Of a DNA stretch of 64,000 bases, positions 26,522-36,908 are shown one piece after another. The DNA is taken from NCBI RefSeq assembly GCF_000262715.1, contig NC_017924.1, forward strand, positions 1 through 64,000. The letters run 5' to 3'. The notes beneath the pieces were generated by a model. It was not told the origin of the DNA. It made no database searches and worked only from the letters and a program-made list of their open reading frames with translations. The position numbers and the translations under genes were made by a program. Source of the DNA: Blattabacterium sp. (Blaberus giganteus). Lineage in GTDB: Bacteria; Bacteroidota; Bacteroidia; Flavobacteriales; Blattabacteriaceae. The first letter of the stretch is position 1, and every line of letters starts with the position of its first letter.

Positions 26522-27262
26522 ATGACTTTAAAAGTCAAAAATATATATAAAAAATATAAAAATAAATATGTAGTCGAAAATGTTTCACTTCAATTAAATA
26601 AAGGTGAAATAGTAGGATTAATAGGGCCTAATGGGGCAGGAAAAACAACTTCTTTTTACATGATTATAGGATTAATTAAACCAGATAGAGGAAAAATATT
26701 TCTTTTTAACCAGGATATTACATCAAATCCAATGTATCAACGTTCTAAAAAAGGAATAGGATATCTAGCTCAAGAACCATCTATATTTAGAAAATTATCT
26801 GTAAAAGATAATATTTTATGCATATTAGAAATGCAAAAAATACCGGATCAAAAAAGAAAAAAAATAGCAGAAAAACTTATTGAAGAATTAGGATTACAAA
26901 AAATCATAAATCATCGGGGAGATATTATTTCTGGGGGAGAACGAAGACGTACCGAAATTGCTAGATGTTTAGCTATAAATCCTAAATTTATTTTTTTAGA
27001 TGAGCCTTTTTCTGGGATAGATCCAATAGCTATAGAAGATTTACAAAAAATAATTCTTTCTCTAAAGAAGAGAAATATAGGTCTATTAATTACAGATCAT
27101 AATGTGCAAGAAATTTTTTCAATAACAGATCGTATTTATTTAATGTTTAATGGTAAAATTATTAAATATGGATCCACCGAAGAAATTATGCAAGATCCTG
27201 TTGTAAAAAAAATTTATTTAGGGAATCGAATCATAAATTTTAATAATTACAATAAAAAATGA
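26522..27262 (+). CDS. lptB: LPS export ABC transporter ATP-binding protein LptB
   Basis: LptB powers extraction of LPS from the inner membrane with LptFG. The 246-residue ATPase shows Walker A GPNGAGKT (35-42), the Q-loop in YLAQEPSIFRKLSVKDN, the signature SGGERRRTEIAR, Walker B FIFLDEPFSGIDP and the H-loop ITDHNVQE. The LptB-type stretch GIGYLAQEPSIFRKLSV separates it from general ABC ATPases. It overlaps the thiamine kinase gene by 4 bp (ATGA). lptF and lptG are not in this window. Confidence 0.95.
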   Translation: MTLKVKNIYKKYKNKYVVENVSLQLNKGEIVGLIGPNGAGKTTSFYMIIGLIKPDRGKIFLFNQDITSNPMYQRSKKGIGYLAQEPSIFRKLSVKDNILCILEMQKIPDQKRKKIAEKLIEELGLQKIINHRGDIISGGERRRTEIARCLAINPKFIFLDEPFSGIDPIAIEDLQKIILSLKKRNIGLLITDHNVQEIFSITDRIYLMFNGKIIKYGSTEEIMQDPVVKKIYLGNRIINFNNYNKK

Positions 27263-27891
27263 ATCATCGATTTTATGGTCCGGAAGTGGGATTATTTCTT
27301 AATGGAGAAACTCCTCCTTTCTTGGAAAAAAAATTTTCTTTTTATAAAAAGATTTTTGCAGTGGATGGAGCTTTTTATTATTTAAATAGATATGGTATTT
27401 CAGTAGATTATGTTATTGGAGATTTTGATTCTCTTTCTATTTCAAAAAAGGATGTTCCTTTAGAAACTCTTTTATTAAAAACTTATGATCAAAGATATAC
27501 TGATTTTGATAAAGCTTTAAATATTATTTATCATAAAGGATTTTTAAACATAAATGTTTGGGGAGCAAGTGGAATGGAACAAGATCATTTTTTGGGAAAT
27601 TTATCAACAGCTTTAAAATATAAAAAAAAATTATCTATCATATTTCATGACAAACATCATTTCTATTTTTTTTCTGATAAAAAAACTTCTTTTTACCATA
27701 AAAAAAATAAAAAAGTATCTTTATTTCCATTTCCTAAAGTAGAAGGATTATATACCTATGGACTCAAATATTCTATAAAGAAAGGATTATTAAAAATAGG
27801 AAAAAATATAGGCATAAGAAATGAAGCTTACAGTCAGAGAATAGAAATTAATTACAAAAAAGGAGAATTGTTAATATTTATAGAAAGATAA
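27259..27891 (+). CDS. thiN: Thiamine diphosphokinase
   Basis: This enzyme converts thiamine and ATP to thiamine diphosphate, the cofactor of the 2-oxo acid dehydrogenases and of SucA encoded in this window. The 210 residues include the family motifs VDGAFYYLNRYGISVDYVIGDFDS and QRYTDFDKAL, and the GASGMEQDHFLGNL stretch corresponding to GGRxDH. The C-terminal beta-domain is degenerate but present (SLFPFP, GLKYSIKKG, RNEAYSQRIEI). The start overlaps lptB by 4 bp. It converges on mdh with a 4-bp gap. Confidence 0.88.
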   Translation: MNHRFYGPEVGLFLNGETPPFLEKKFSFYKKIFAVDGAFYYLNRYGISVDYVIGDFDSLSISKKDVPLETLLLKTYDQRYTDFDKALNIIYHKGFLNINVWGASGMEQDHFLGNLSTALKYKKKLSIIFHDKHHFYFFSDKKTSFYHKKNKKVSLFPFPKVEGLYTYGLKYSIKKGLLKIGKNIGIRNEAYSQRIEINYKKGELLIFIER

Positions 27892-27895
27892 AATT

Positions 27896-28813
27896 TTATA
27901 GTTTTTTGATCATATTTTTTACATGAAAAGCTGATCTTTTCAAAAGATTGTTTTCTTTTTGATTCAATTGTAGTTCTACAATTTTTTCTATTCCATTATT
28001 TCCTAAAATAACTGGAACTCCTAAACACATATCTTTCAATCCATATTGTCCTTTTAAAAAAACCGAACACGGAAAAATACGTTTAGAATCTTTTAAAATC
28101 GCTTCTACTATTTTTACAACAGATGCACTAGGAGCCATCCAAGCAGATGTGCCTAAAAAATTTACTATTTCTTCTCCTCCTTTTTTTGTTTTTTCAATAA
28201 TTACATTATTATCTTCTTCTGATAAGAATTCTTTTATGGGAATTCCTGATACAGAAGTATATCTATATAAAGGAACCATTGTGTCCCCATGACCTCCTAA
28301 TAATAAAGATTGTATATCAATAGGAGAAACATTTAATTTTTTTGATAAAAAAAAACGATATCTAGTAGAATCTAATATTCCGGCCATTCCAATGATACGA
28401 GAAGAATCCACTTTAGCCGTTATATAACTTACATACGTCATAACATCTAATGGATTGGATACAATGATCAATTTAGCTTTTGGAGAAAAGAAAATAGATT
28501 TTTCAGTTACAGAACGAATGATTTTTGCATTAGTTTTTACAAGATCATCTCTGCTCATTCCAGGTTTTCTCGGAATTCCACAAGTAATAATAATGATTTC
28601 CGAATTTTTGGATTTGGAATAATCATTGGAAATTCCAATAATTTCAGTATTTGATTGAATCATAGGAAGCATTTGAGATATGTCTAAACTTTTTCCTTCT
28701 GAAAGTTTTTCTATAATATCCAACAAAACAATTTTTTTGACTATATCTTTCTGAGCTAATAAACTAGCACAAGAAGCACCCACATTTCCTGCTCCAATAA
28801 TAGTTACTTTCAT
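27896..28813 (-). CDS. mdh: Malate dehydrogenase (NAD-dependent)
   Basis: Malate dehydrogenase interconverts malate and oxaloacetate in the TCA cycle. The 305-residue protein is of the LDH-like MDH type. It has the NAD loop GAGNVG (7-12), D32 at the end of the second strand, and the substrate loop GIPRKPGMSRDD with R82 and R88. The catalytic D148, R151 and H175 lie in LDSTRYR and GGHGDTMVP. R82 rather than Gln at the specificity position supports malate over lactate. It acts with sucA, sucB and sucC elsewhere in the window. It is divergent from gcvP across 59 bp. Confidence 0.95.
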   Translation of the reverse strand: MKVTIIGAGNVGASCASLLAQKDIVKKIVLLDIIEKLSEGKSLDISQMLPMIQSNTEIIGISNDYSKSKNSEIIIITCGIPRKPGMSRDDLVKTNAKIIRSVTEKSIFFSPKAKLIIVSNPLDVMTYVSYITAKVDSSRIIGMAGILDSTRYRFFLSKKLNVSPIDIQSLLLGGHGDTMVPLYRYTSVSGIPIKEFLSEEDNNVIIEKTKKGGEEIVNFLGTSAWMAPSASVVKIVEAILKDSKRIFPCSVFLKGQYGLKDMCLGVPVILGNNGIEKIVELQLNQKENNLLKRSAFHVKNMIKKL

Positions 28814-28833
28814 TTTATTTTTATTTTAATAGC

Positions 28834-28841
28834 TAAATTTG
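28834..28841 (+). promoter_or_regulatory. Candidate -7 element upstream of gcvP
   Basis: TAAATTTG matches the Bacteroidota TAnnTTTG element and lies 31 bp upstream of the gcvP ATG, giving a plausible leader of about 25 nt. I find no clear TTTG at the -33 position. Confidence 0.35.
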
Positions 28842-28872
28842 TAATGTAATAAAGATAAACACAATTTCTATT

Positions 28873-31752
28873 ATGAAAGAGGGTTCCGTTAAAAAATTCT
28901 ATTATAGACATATAGGACCGTCTAGTCACGAAATCCGTAATATGTTAAAAAAATTAAAATATTCTTCTATTAAGGATTTTATAAATAAAACTATTCCAAA
29001 AGAAATACGTTTAAAAAAAAAATTAAATCTTCCTAAATCTATTTCTGAATATCAATATTTAAATCACATTTATAGAATAAGCAAAAAAAACAAAATTTAT
29101 CGTTCTTATATAGGATTGGGATACAAAAATACCATAACTCCAAGTGTTATTCAAAGAAATATTCTGGAAAATCCTAGTTGGTATACTCCTTATACCCCTT
29201 ATCAATCAGAAATATCTCAAGGACGTTTAGAAGCTTTAATTAATTTTCAAACTATGATTTCAGATATAACCGGAATGAAAATCAGTAATGCTTCTATGTT
29301 AGATGAATCCACCGCTGCAGCTGATGCGATGTTCATGATTTATCAAGAAAAAATCAAAAAAAAACAAATAGATAATAATTATCATTTTTTTATTTCTAAT
29401 GAAATACTTCCACAAACTTTTTCTGTTTTAAAAACAAGATGTTTTGGATTGGGGATACATGTCATATATGACAGTCACAAAAATTTAAAAAAAAAATATG
29501 AAAATGAAAAAATATTTGGATTAATAATATCTTATCCTTCTAGCTTAGGAGAAATATACGATTACAGTGACACAATTGAATATGCAAAACGTCATAAAAT
29601 CTCAGTAATAGTTTCTACAGATCTTTTATCTTTATCTTTGTTAAAACCTCCTGGGGAGTGGGGGGCAGATGTTGTTGTTGGATCCAGTCAATCTTTTGGT
29701 ATTCCTATGGGATTTGGTGGGCCTCATGCCGCTTTTTTTTCTACTCATGAACGATATAAACGTTTTCTTCCTGGAAGAATTGTTGGAATATCTGTGGATA
29801 AAAAAAATAAAAAAGCTTTTCGTATGGCTTTACAAACAAGAGAGCAACATATCAAAAGAGAAAGAGCAACTTCTAATATTTGTACATCACAAGTACTTCC
29901 CGCTATAATGTCTTCTATGTATGCTTTATATCATGGAAAAAATGGATTAATAGAGATCGCAAAATGTATTCATGAATATGCTAAAAAATTAGAATTTTTA
30001 TTAATAAATAATATAAATTATCTTTTTCAAGTAAATGCTTTTTATTTTGATACTCTAAGAATTAAAACAGATTACGTTAGTAAAATAAAAAAAGTGGCAG
30101 AACGTAGAAAAACTAATTTTAGGTATATAAATGAAAATTATTTAACGATTACTCTAGATGAAACAACTAGACAAAAAGATATCAATCATATTTTATCTAT
30201 TTTTTATGAAGCATATAATCAAGATAAAAAAACGTATAAAAAAACATATAATACGAATATTCATGATAAATTTCCTAGTTTTTTAAAAAGAACTTCTAAT
30301 TTTTTAGAACATGAAGTTTTTCGTAAATTTTATTCAGAAAATGAGCTAATACGTTATATAAAGAGATTGGAAAAAAAAGATATTTCCTTGACTCATTCCA
30401 TGATTCCACTTGGATCATGCACTATGAAATTAAATGCTTCTGCGGAGTTATTTTCTTTAAGTCAACATGAATGGAAAAATATTCATCCTTTTGTTCCTGA
30501 TATACAAGCAATGGGATATCATTTTGTCATTAAAAATTTAAAAAAATATTTGAAAGAAATTACTGGATTTTCTGGAATTTCTTTACAACCAAATTCAGGT
30601 GCACAAGGTGAATATGCAGGGCTCATGGTTATAAAACATTATCACAATTCATTACAAGAACATCAAAGGAATATAGCATTAATTCCTTATTCTTCTCATG
30701 GAACCAATCCTGCTTCAGCAAATATGGCCGGTATGAAAGTCGTATTAATAAAGACAACCAGTGATGGATCAATTAATAAAAACGATTTATTAAAAAAAGT
30801 AAAAGAAAATAAAAATTTATTATCTGTATTCATGATCACTTATCCTTCTACTTACGGAGTATATGAAAAAGATATTAAGGAAATTACAGATATAATTCAT
30901 GAAAATGGAGGACAAGTTTATATGGATGGAGCAAATATGAATGCTCAAGTAGGATTAATTCAACCAGCATATTTAGGTGTAGATATTTGTCATCTTAATC
31001 TTCATAAAACTTTTGCCATTCCTCATGGTGGAGGAGGACCTGGAATGGGTCCTATTTGTGTAGCTTCACATTTAAAACCTTTTTTACCAAATCATCCTTT
31101 TCAAAAACAAAAAAAGAACGAAAGAGACAAAAATACATTAACTGTTTCCTCTTCTCCATATGGTTCTTCTTTAATTTTAACAATTTCTTATGCTTATATC
31201 CGTCTATTGGGACCAAATGGACTTCGAAAATGTACGGAAATATCTGTGTTAAATGCAAATTACATAAAAGAAAGATTGAAAAAGTTTTATAACATATTGT
31301 ATGTAGGAGAAGACAACACTGTTGCACATGAATTAATTATAGATTGTAGAATTTTTAAATATATGGAAATAGGAGTTATAGACATAGCAAAAAGAATGAT
31401 GGATTATGGGTATCACGCTCCCACTATCTCTTTTCCTGTAGAAGGATGTATGATGATAGAGCCAACAGAAAGTGAATCTAAAGAAGAATTAGATCGTTTT
31501 ATTGAAACTCTTATCAGCATAAGAAAAGAAATTAAAGAGATTGAGGATGGCAAATTTTCTAAAATAAATAATGTATTAAAAAATGCTCCACATAGTATAG
31601 ATATTTTGACTAAAAATGAATGGATATATCCTTATAGTAGAGAAAAAGCAGCTTATCCTTTACCTTGGATTAAGGACAGAAAATTTTGGCCTCCAATAAA
31701 TCGTGTTGACGATGGATATGGAGATAGAAACTTAATATGTACATGTATGTAA
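28873..31752 (+). CDS. gcvP: Glycine dehydrogenase (decarboxylating), P-protein of the glycine cleavage system
   Basis: The P-protein decarboxylates glycine and passes the aminomethyl group to lipoylated GcvH, feeding one-carbon units to tetrahydrofolate. The single 959-residue chain contains both halves of the bacterial enzyme. The PLP lysine is K712 in HLNLHKTFAIPHGGGGPG, and the glycine-rich motif follows it. The N-terminal half retains YTPYQSEISQGRLEALINFQ. No frameshift or truncation is seen. It fits with folK as part of folate/one-carbon metabolism. It is convergent with tsaD (15-bp gap). Confidence 0.96.
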   Translation: MKEGSVKKFYYRHIGPSSHEIRNMLKKLKYSSIKDFINKTIPKEIRLKKKLNLPKSISEYQYLNHIYRISKKNKIYRSYIGLGYKNTITPSVIQRNILENPSWYTPYTPYQSEISQGRLEALINFQTMISDITGMKISNASMLDESTAAADAMFMIYQEKIKKKQIDNNYHFFISNEILPQTFSVLKTRCFGLGIHVIYDSHKNLKKKYENEKIFGLIISYPSSLGEIYDYSDTIEYAKRHKISVIVSTDLLSLSLLKPPGEWGADVVVGSSQSFGIPMGFGGPHAAFFSTHERYKRFLPGRIVGISVDKKNKKAFRMALQTREQHIKRERATSNICTSQVLPAIMSSMYALYHGKNGLIEIAKCIHEYAKKLEFLLINNINYLFQVNAFYFDTLRIKTDYVSKIKKVAERRKTNFRYINENYLTITLDETTRQKDINHILSIFYEAYNQDKKTYKKTYNTNIHDKFPSFLKRTSNFLEHEVFRKFYSENELIRYIKRLEKKDISLTHSMIPLGSCTMKLNASAELFSLSQHEWKNIHPFVPDIQAMGYHFVIKNLKKYLKEITGFSGISLQPNSGAQGEYAGLMVIKHYHNSLQEHQRNIALIPYSSHGTNPASANMAGMKVVLIKTTSDGSINKNDLLKKVKENKNLLSVFMITYPSTYGVYEKDIKEITDIIHENGGQVYMDGANMNAQVGLIQPAYLGVDICHLNLHKTFAIPHGGGGPGMGPICVASHLKPFLPNHPFQKQKKNERDKNTLTVSSSPYGSSLILTISYAYIRLLGPNGLRKCTEISVLNANYIKERLKKFYNILYVGEDNTVAHELIIDCRIFKYMEIGVIDIAKRMMDYGYHAPTISFPVEGCMMIEPTESESKEELDRFIETLISIRKEIKEIEDGKFSKINNVLKNAPHSIDILTKNEWIYPYSREKAAYPLPWIKDRKFWPPINRVDDGYGDRNLICTCM

Positions 31753-31767
31753 ACAAAAAACGAACAA

Positions 31768-32799
31768 TTAAAATGTTTTAAATTTTGAATATGGTGTAAC
31801 ATGAATAGAGTCAAATAAATTTTTTTCATATTTAAGTAATCCTGTAATGGCGATCATAGCTCCATTGTCAGTGGTGTATTCTTTTTTTAGAATAAAAATT
31901 TTACATCTTTTGTCCTTTTTTTCAAAAGACATAAATGTTCGTATAATTTCATAGTTTGCAGAAACTCCTCCTGCTAAAGCTATTCTATAAATTCCAGTTT
32001 TTAAAATAGCTTTTTGTACTTTTTCTGAAAGTATTTCAGCTGTGGTTTTTTGTATAGAAGCACAAATATCAGATAAATTTTGTTTTATAAAAAACATATT
32101 TTTATTTAACCTTTTTTTTAGAAATCGAATGACATCGCTTTTAAATCCACTAAAACTAAAGTCTAGTCCAGTTACTGTAGGTTTTGAAAAAATAAATTTT
32201 TTATTATTTCCATTTTTAGAAAAATATTCTATCATGGGTCCACCTGGATAATCCAATCCCAATGCTCTAGCAATTTTATCTAAAACTTCTCCTACAGAAT
32301 CATCTAAAGTAGATCCTAATATTTTCATTTTAAAAAAATCATCAACTTGTATAATTTGAGTATGACCTCCACTTATAACTAAACTTAAAAATGGAAATTT
32401 TGGATAGGAATTATTAATATTAGCATTTTGTATGAAATGAGAAAGAATGTGTGCTTGTATATGATTTACAGTCAATAAAGGAATTTCTAATCCCATAGAA
32501 AATGATTTTGCAAAAGAAGCCCCTACTAATAATGGGCCAATTAATCCTGGTCCTAAAGTAAAAGATACAGCATCAATTTGATTGATAGAAACTTTTGATA
32601 ATAAAATAGCTTGTTTAACGGCTTTTGTAATATTTAAATCATGCTGTCTTGAAGCTAATTCAGGAACAACTCCTCCATATTTTTTATGAATTTTTTGATG
32701 AATAATAATATTAGACAAAACATTTCTATTTCGAATAATAGAAACTCCCGTATCATCACATGATGATTCAATCCCAATAATTATAGGTTTTTTTTTCAT
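31768..32799 (-). CDS. tsaD: tRNA N6-adenosine threonylcarbamoyltransferase TsaD
   Basis: TsaD transfers threonylcarbamoyl to A37 of ANN-decoding tRNAs. The 343-residue ASKHA-fold protein begins KPIIIGIESSCDDTG, carries the metal-binding HxxxH (H113, H117 in VNHIQAHILSHF), and shows the later ISGGHTQI and ALAGGVSANYEIIR motifs. The ATG at 32799 is chosen because the family starts just before GIESSCDD; the reading frame extends 54 bp further upstream without homologous sequence. It is divergent from tamB by about 24 bp, the same pairing seen in many Flavobacteriia. Confidence 0.95.
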   Translation of the reverse strand: MKKKPIIIGIESSCDDTGVSIIRNRNVLSNIIIHQKIHKKYGGVVPELASRQHDLNITKAVKQAILLSKVSINQIDAVSFTLGPGLIGPLLVGASFAKSFSMGLEIPLLTVNHIQAHILSHFIQNANINNSYPKFPFLSLVISGGHTQIIQVDDFFKMKILGSTLDDSVGEVLDKIARALGLDYPGGPMIEYFSKNGNNKKFIFSKPTVTGLDFSFSGFKSDVIRFLKKRLNKNMFFIKQNLSDICASIQKTTAEILSEKVQKAILKTGIYRIALAGGVSANYEIIRTFMSFEKKDKRCKIFILKKEYTTDNGAMIAITGLLKYEKNLFDSIHVTPYSKFKTF

Positions 32800-32823
32800 T
32801 AAAAAATAACAATATATTTGAAA

Positions 32824-35800
32824 ATGAATAATGTTTATTTCCATAAATTTCAAAAAACAAAAATATTTATTTTATTTATTTTGTTAGGATTGTTTTTTTT
32901 TATTTTTTATCAAAAACAAGAAATAGAAAAAAAAGCTTCCACATTTTTTTTGAAATTTATTTTAAAAAAAGTAAAGAATCATTTGAATGAAAAAATTATT
33001 ATAAAACATGCTTCTATTGATTTTTTAAAAAAAGAATTTATTTTTTATAATGTACAAATTTTAGATCATCATCATTTTTCTTTTATTCATTTCCCTAAAT
33101 GTAAAATATCTATTGATAATTTGCTTTATTTTATTTTTATAAATTCGGGACATTTAAAAATAAAAAATATTTTTATTGAAAATTCTTCTTTTTTTATAAA
33201 AAAATATTTTCGAGAAAAAGAAAATAATATTCTTTTTTTTATAAAAAATTTTTTTATTCATAAAAAATTTGGGAAATATAATCTTATTACCTGTACTAAA
33301 TTAACAATAAATAAATCTTTTCTAAAATATAATAACACAAATTCTAACAATCAATTTCAACATTTTTTTTCTAGTTGTATAAAAAATATTCGAATTGATA
33401 ATAAAAAAATAAAAGCTTCTATTTTTTCTATAAAATATAAAGGACTCATGAAAGAGAATTCTTTCACAGAAAATAAATTTTATAATTTAATATATCATCA
33501 TCCTTTAAAATTGGAAATTAACAATTTTTTTATAAAAACACCTAACAGCTATTTGAAGGGGTCTCTAATTTTGTATAAAGACAAAAATATAAATATACGA
33601 TGTAAAATTTTTGATGGATCAAAATTAGGGTCAGATATAGGAACATTATTTTATAGAAAATGGAATTTTTGTTACAAAGTATTTATTCATGGTTATATTC
33701 ATGGGGAGTTTAATGATAAAAAAAAAATATTTTCTCTTTACAATATTTTTATAAAAGATTCACAAGAAAACAAATTATTTTCAGATCGAATTCATGTTAT
33801 TTATGAAAAGAAAAAATGTAAAAAAATCAAGTTTTTTAAAACTTTTATCAAATTTAATACTCATGAAATAATAAAAATAATTTCATATAATTTGAATTAC
33901 AAATTCAAATTTTCAAGATTCATTTCAGATTTTAAACAATCTATTATCTATAAAGGAAATTTAACCTTATCCTTATCTGGTCATAATTTTTTTAAAGTCA
34001 AAGGACTTATAAAATATCGTGATTTTGTAGCCAGAATCTATACTTTTGTTGATTTATTAAATAACCAATATACAGGTAAAATTTCCATAGATAAAAAATA
34101 TCTTTTCCTTTTGCTTAAAAAAAATAATATTTTTTGTTTTTTGTCAAAAAAAATACCGTTTTCCGATATATGGAACAATACATTATCGGATTTATATATT
34201 CTGAATTACAAAGGTAATTTTTCTAAATTTTTTATGTCTCTGTTGTTTTCCCATTCAAAATATAAAATACATTTCACAGGAAAAATACTTCCTTATTTTC
34301 AAAAAATATATGTTTCTATATATAATAATAATAGAAAAAACATTAAAATAATGTTTATCAATAATGAAAATCAATTTATTAGAAATATCAGTATAAATAT
34401 ATATGATATAATTATTGGTCGTATTTATGAATGTATAAAATGGAAAAATAAAATTTATGGATTAAAAAATCAAAATATATGTAAAAAAAAAATAAAATAT
34501 GTAAACTTTAATTTTTTGATTAAAAAATCTTTTTTTGATTTGATCAAACCAATAATACCAAAAAACAAAAATACGTTTTCTGATATTTCTATTTCAGGAG
34601 AAAAAAAAGAAAATAAGTTTAAAATGACCTTTTATACAAAAGCAATGCAGTTAAACCAAATTTTTTTTGATAAATTATTTGTAATGGTGGATTCTCATTC
34701 TATAGATCAAATACAAATTCATATAGAAAAAATTGTTTTCAAAAAATTTTTTTCAAAAAAAATAAATATATTTGTTTCAAATCAAAAAAATTTTTGGATA
34801 ATAAATTCTAAGTTTTTTCTAAAATTAAAAAAAGAAGAATACAAAGAGCAAATGCTCAATTTTATATGCAATAAAAAAGGGGATTTTTTAATATTTTATC
34901 CTTTATTTTCGAAATTAAACATAAATGGATATGATTGGATGATTGATTCCAATTATCCAAACTTGGGAATGGTGAAAATTGATTTCATCAATCAAAAATA
35001 TATTATTGATAATATAATTTTTTTATCTGAAAAACAGAAAATTATTATTAATGCAAATTATATTAATAATCAACAGAAAACGTTTCAATTTTATCTAAAA
35101 AATGTGCAATTAAAAAAAATTATATTTTACAAAAATATAGATGGTTTTGCAAATGGTTCTTTTTTGTATAAAAGTATATCTAATAAAATAAAACCTAATA
35201 TTAATATCGTAATTCAAAATTTTTCTATTGGAAAAAAAATTTTAGGAAATTTTTACATTTTTTCTTTTCATAAACATAAAAACAAAAACAATTATGAACT
35301 CAATGGAGTTATTAGAAAAAATTCTAATTCTGATGATATTTTAAAAATATCCGGAAATATTATAAATGAATCAAAAAATAAATCCAAACTGAACTTGGAT
35401 ATCATAGTTCAAAATTTTAGAATAGATAATTTTTCTTTTTTTTGGAAAAAAATGAAAAGTGAAGTAAGAGGATTTTTAACTGGTAAAATACAAGTTTTTG
35501 GTTATTTAAATGATCTTCATTATTTTGGAAAATTAAAAATTAAAAAATTTGGAATCAAAATTAATTCTGCAAATACAGATTATGAAATTCCAAATACAGC
35601 TTATCTCAATGTTATTTCTGAATATTGCATACTATCTACTTCTTCTTTTATAGACACTAAATATAATACTAAAGGATATATTAATGGTTTTTTTTCCCAT
35701 AAAAACCTTATTAAATGGGATTTAATAAAATTATCTATCAATACAAATAATTTGCTTGTTTTAAACTCTAATGAAAAACAAAATAATTTTTTATTTGGGA

Positions 35801-36687
35801 GGATATTTACTCATGGAGAAATTCAAATAACAAAAAAAGAAAATAAAATTTGTATTTCTATGAATAATGGAAAAATTTTAAATTCTTCTCATTTATGCAT
35901 TAACCCTAAAATGTTAAAAAATCATAAAAAAAATGTATCCTATAAATATGATTACAAAGAAAAAGAAGAAAATAATTATTTATTAATAGATATAAAAACT
36001 GTCATAGATAAAAATACAAAAGTATCAATATTCTTAAATAAAAATCATTTTATTGAATTTAGAGGAGAAGGAGTTTTTTTTATAGAAAAAACATATAAAA
36101 AAAATGTACAAACTAGTGGTAAATATTTTGTAAAAGATGGACTATATCATTTTTATAATAATGAAAAAATACCAATAAAATTAGAAAAAAAATTCAAAAT
36201 AAAACCAGGAGGATTTATTGTTTGGAAAAACAATTTACATAAATCAAATATTGATTTGATTGTTTATGAAACTAAATACGTATACAATGTTATTGAATAT
36301 ATAGATTTCATCGAAAAACCAGAACATAATGTAATATTTACAGAATTAAGAATTAATATTTATGGTAAAATACAAAGACCTAATATTAACATGGAAATTT
36401 TGTTTCCTGGAAGTAATGAAGATATACAAAAAAAATTATCAGAAAAATTAAATTCTTTTGAAGAAAAAACTATGCAGTTTATGTCTATTTTAACATTAGA
36501 AAAGTTTTTTTTAAAAAAAGATATTATAAAAAATTTTTTATACTTTTCTATATATGGAAGTATTTTAAAAAAATTAAAAAAATTATATAATAATAAATCT
36601 ATCAATCATTCTTCTATTTATTTAAATACTAAAAATCATTGTTTCTATAGTTTAATAAAAAAAAATTCAATATATAAAATAAAATGA
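32824..36687 (+). CDS. tamB: TamB-like envelope protein (AsmA/DUF490 family)
   Basis: TamB-type proteins form long periplasmic beta-grooves spanning the envelope, implicated in lipid transport and outer-membrane protein assembly. The 1287-residue protein has one N-terminal membrane helix (FILFILLGLFFFIFY, about 15-30) and a very long, beta-rich, Asn/Lys/Phe-rich middle. The C-terminal domain resembles DUF490 (GKYFVKDGLYHFYNNEKI, then IYGKIQRPNINMEILFPGS). Its position divergent from tsaD matches Flavobacteriia. The ATG at 32824 is used; a TTG at 32818 is in frame. The gene is intact at nearly 3.9 kb, arguing for strong selection. Confidence 0.82.
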   Translation: MNNVYFHKFQKTKIFILFILLGLFFFIFYQKQEIEKKASTFFLKFILKKVKNHLNEKIIIKHASIDFLKKEFIFYNVQILDHHHFSFIHFPKCKISIDNLLYFIFINSGHLKIKNIFIENSSFFIKKYFREKENNILFFIKNFFIHKKFGKYNLITCTKLTINKSFLKYNNTNSNNQFQHFFSSCIKNIRIDNKKIKASIFSIKYKGLMKENSFTENKFYNLIYHHPLKLEINNFFIKTPNSYLKGSLILYKDKNINIRCKIFDGSKLGSDIGTLFYRKWNFCYKVFIHGYIHGEFNDKKKIFSLYNIFIKDSQENKLFSDRIHVIYEKKKCKKIKFFKTFIKFNTHEIIKIISYNLNYKFKFSRFISDFKQSIIYKGNLTLSLSGHNFFKVKGLIKYRDFVARIYTFVDLLNNQYTGKISIDKKYLFLLLKKNNIFCFLSKKIPFSDIWNNTLSDLYILNYKGNFSKFFMSLLFSHSKYKIHFTGKILPYFQKIYVSIYNNNRKNIKIMFINNENQFIRNISINIYDIIIGRIYECIKWKNKIYGLKNQNICKKKIKYVNFNFLIKKSFFDLIKPIIPKNKNTFSDISISGEKKENKFKMTFYTKAMQLNQIFFDKLFVMVDSHSIDQIQIHIEKIVFKKFFSKKINIFVSNQKNFWIINSKFFLKLKKEEYKEQMLNFICNKKGDFLIFYPLFSKLNINGYDWMIDSNYPNLGMVKIDFINQKYIIDNIIFLSEKQKIIINANYINNQQKTFQFYLKNVQLKKIIFYKNIDGFANGSFLYKSISNKIKPNINIVIQNFSIGKKILGNFYIFSFHKHKNKNNYELNGVIRKNSNSDDILKISGNIINESKNKSKLNLDIIVQNFRIDNFSFFWKKMKSEVRGFLTGKIQVFGYLNDLHYFGKLKIKKFGIKINSANTDYEIPNTAYLNVISEYCILSTSSFIDTKYNTKGYINGFFSHKNLIKWDLIKLSINTNNLLVLNSNEKQNNFLFGRIFTHGEIQITKKENKICISMNNGKILNSSHLCINPKMLKNHKKNVSYKYDYKEKEENNYLLIDIKTVIDKNTKVSIFLNKNHFIEFRGEGVFFIEKTYKKNVQTSGKYFVKDGLYHFYNNEKIPIKLEKKFKIKPGGFIVWKNNLHKSNIDLIVYETKYVYNVIEYIDFIEKPEHNVIFTELRINIYGKIQRPNINMEILFPGSNEDIQKKLSEKLNSFEEKTMQFMSILTLEKFFLKKDIIKNFLYFSIYGSILKKLKKLYNNKSINHSSIYLNTKNHCFYSLIKKNSIYKIK

Positions 36688-36908
36688 TTTTTTCAATTGC
36701 ATGTTAATATTAAAAATCAATATGAACTCATGCATATCAACTATGAAATTATTTTCTATTTTTATTTTTATATAGAATATAAATTCCAAAATTTCTTGAT
36801 AAACAAGAACCTATCTCTTCAAAAGAAAGTTTTGTACCTTGGGATTTTTATTTATTTAATACCTTTAATACCTTTATTCAAAAAAAATAAAAACAAAAAT
36901 ATAAAACA
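36688..36908 (+). other. Intergenic region with a weak 60-codon reading frame
   Basis: This 221-bp gap is the largest one without a recognised gene. A frame from ATG 36730 to a stop overlapping the next ATG (36909) would encode about 60 residues with one hydrophobic stretch (VLYLGIFIYLIPLIPLF). Low-complexity Phe/Ile/Tyr/Lys composition is what chance frames look like at this base composition, and I recognise no family. The gap also holds a small inverted repeat, TTCTTG-ATAAA-CAAGAA (36793-36809). A decayed gene or simple spacer is equally possible. Confidence 0.2.

Noticed and set aside
27887..27905. A+T palindrome followed by a T-run after thiN
   Set aside because: ATAAAATTTTAT is too short and A+T-only to separate from chance, although a weak terminator is possible.
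31052..31327. Reading frames on the opposite strand and in another frame within gcvP
   Set aside because: Long chance frames are expected at this base composition; gcvP is continuous and conserved across the region.
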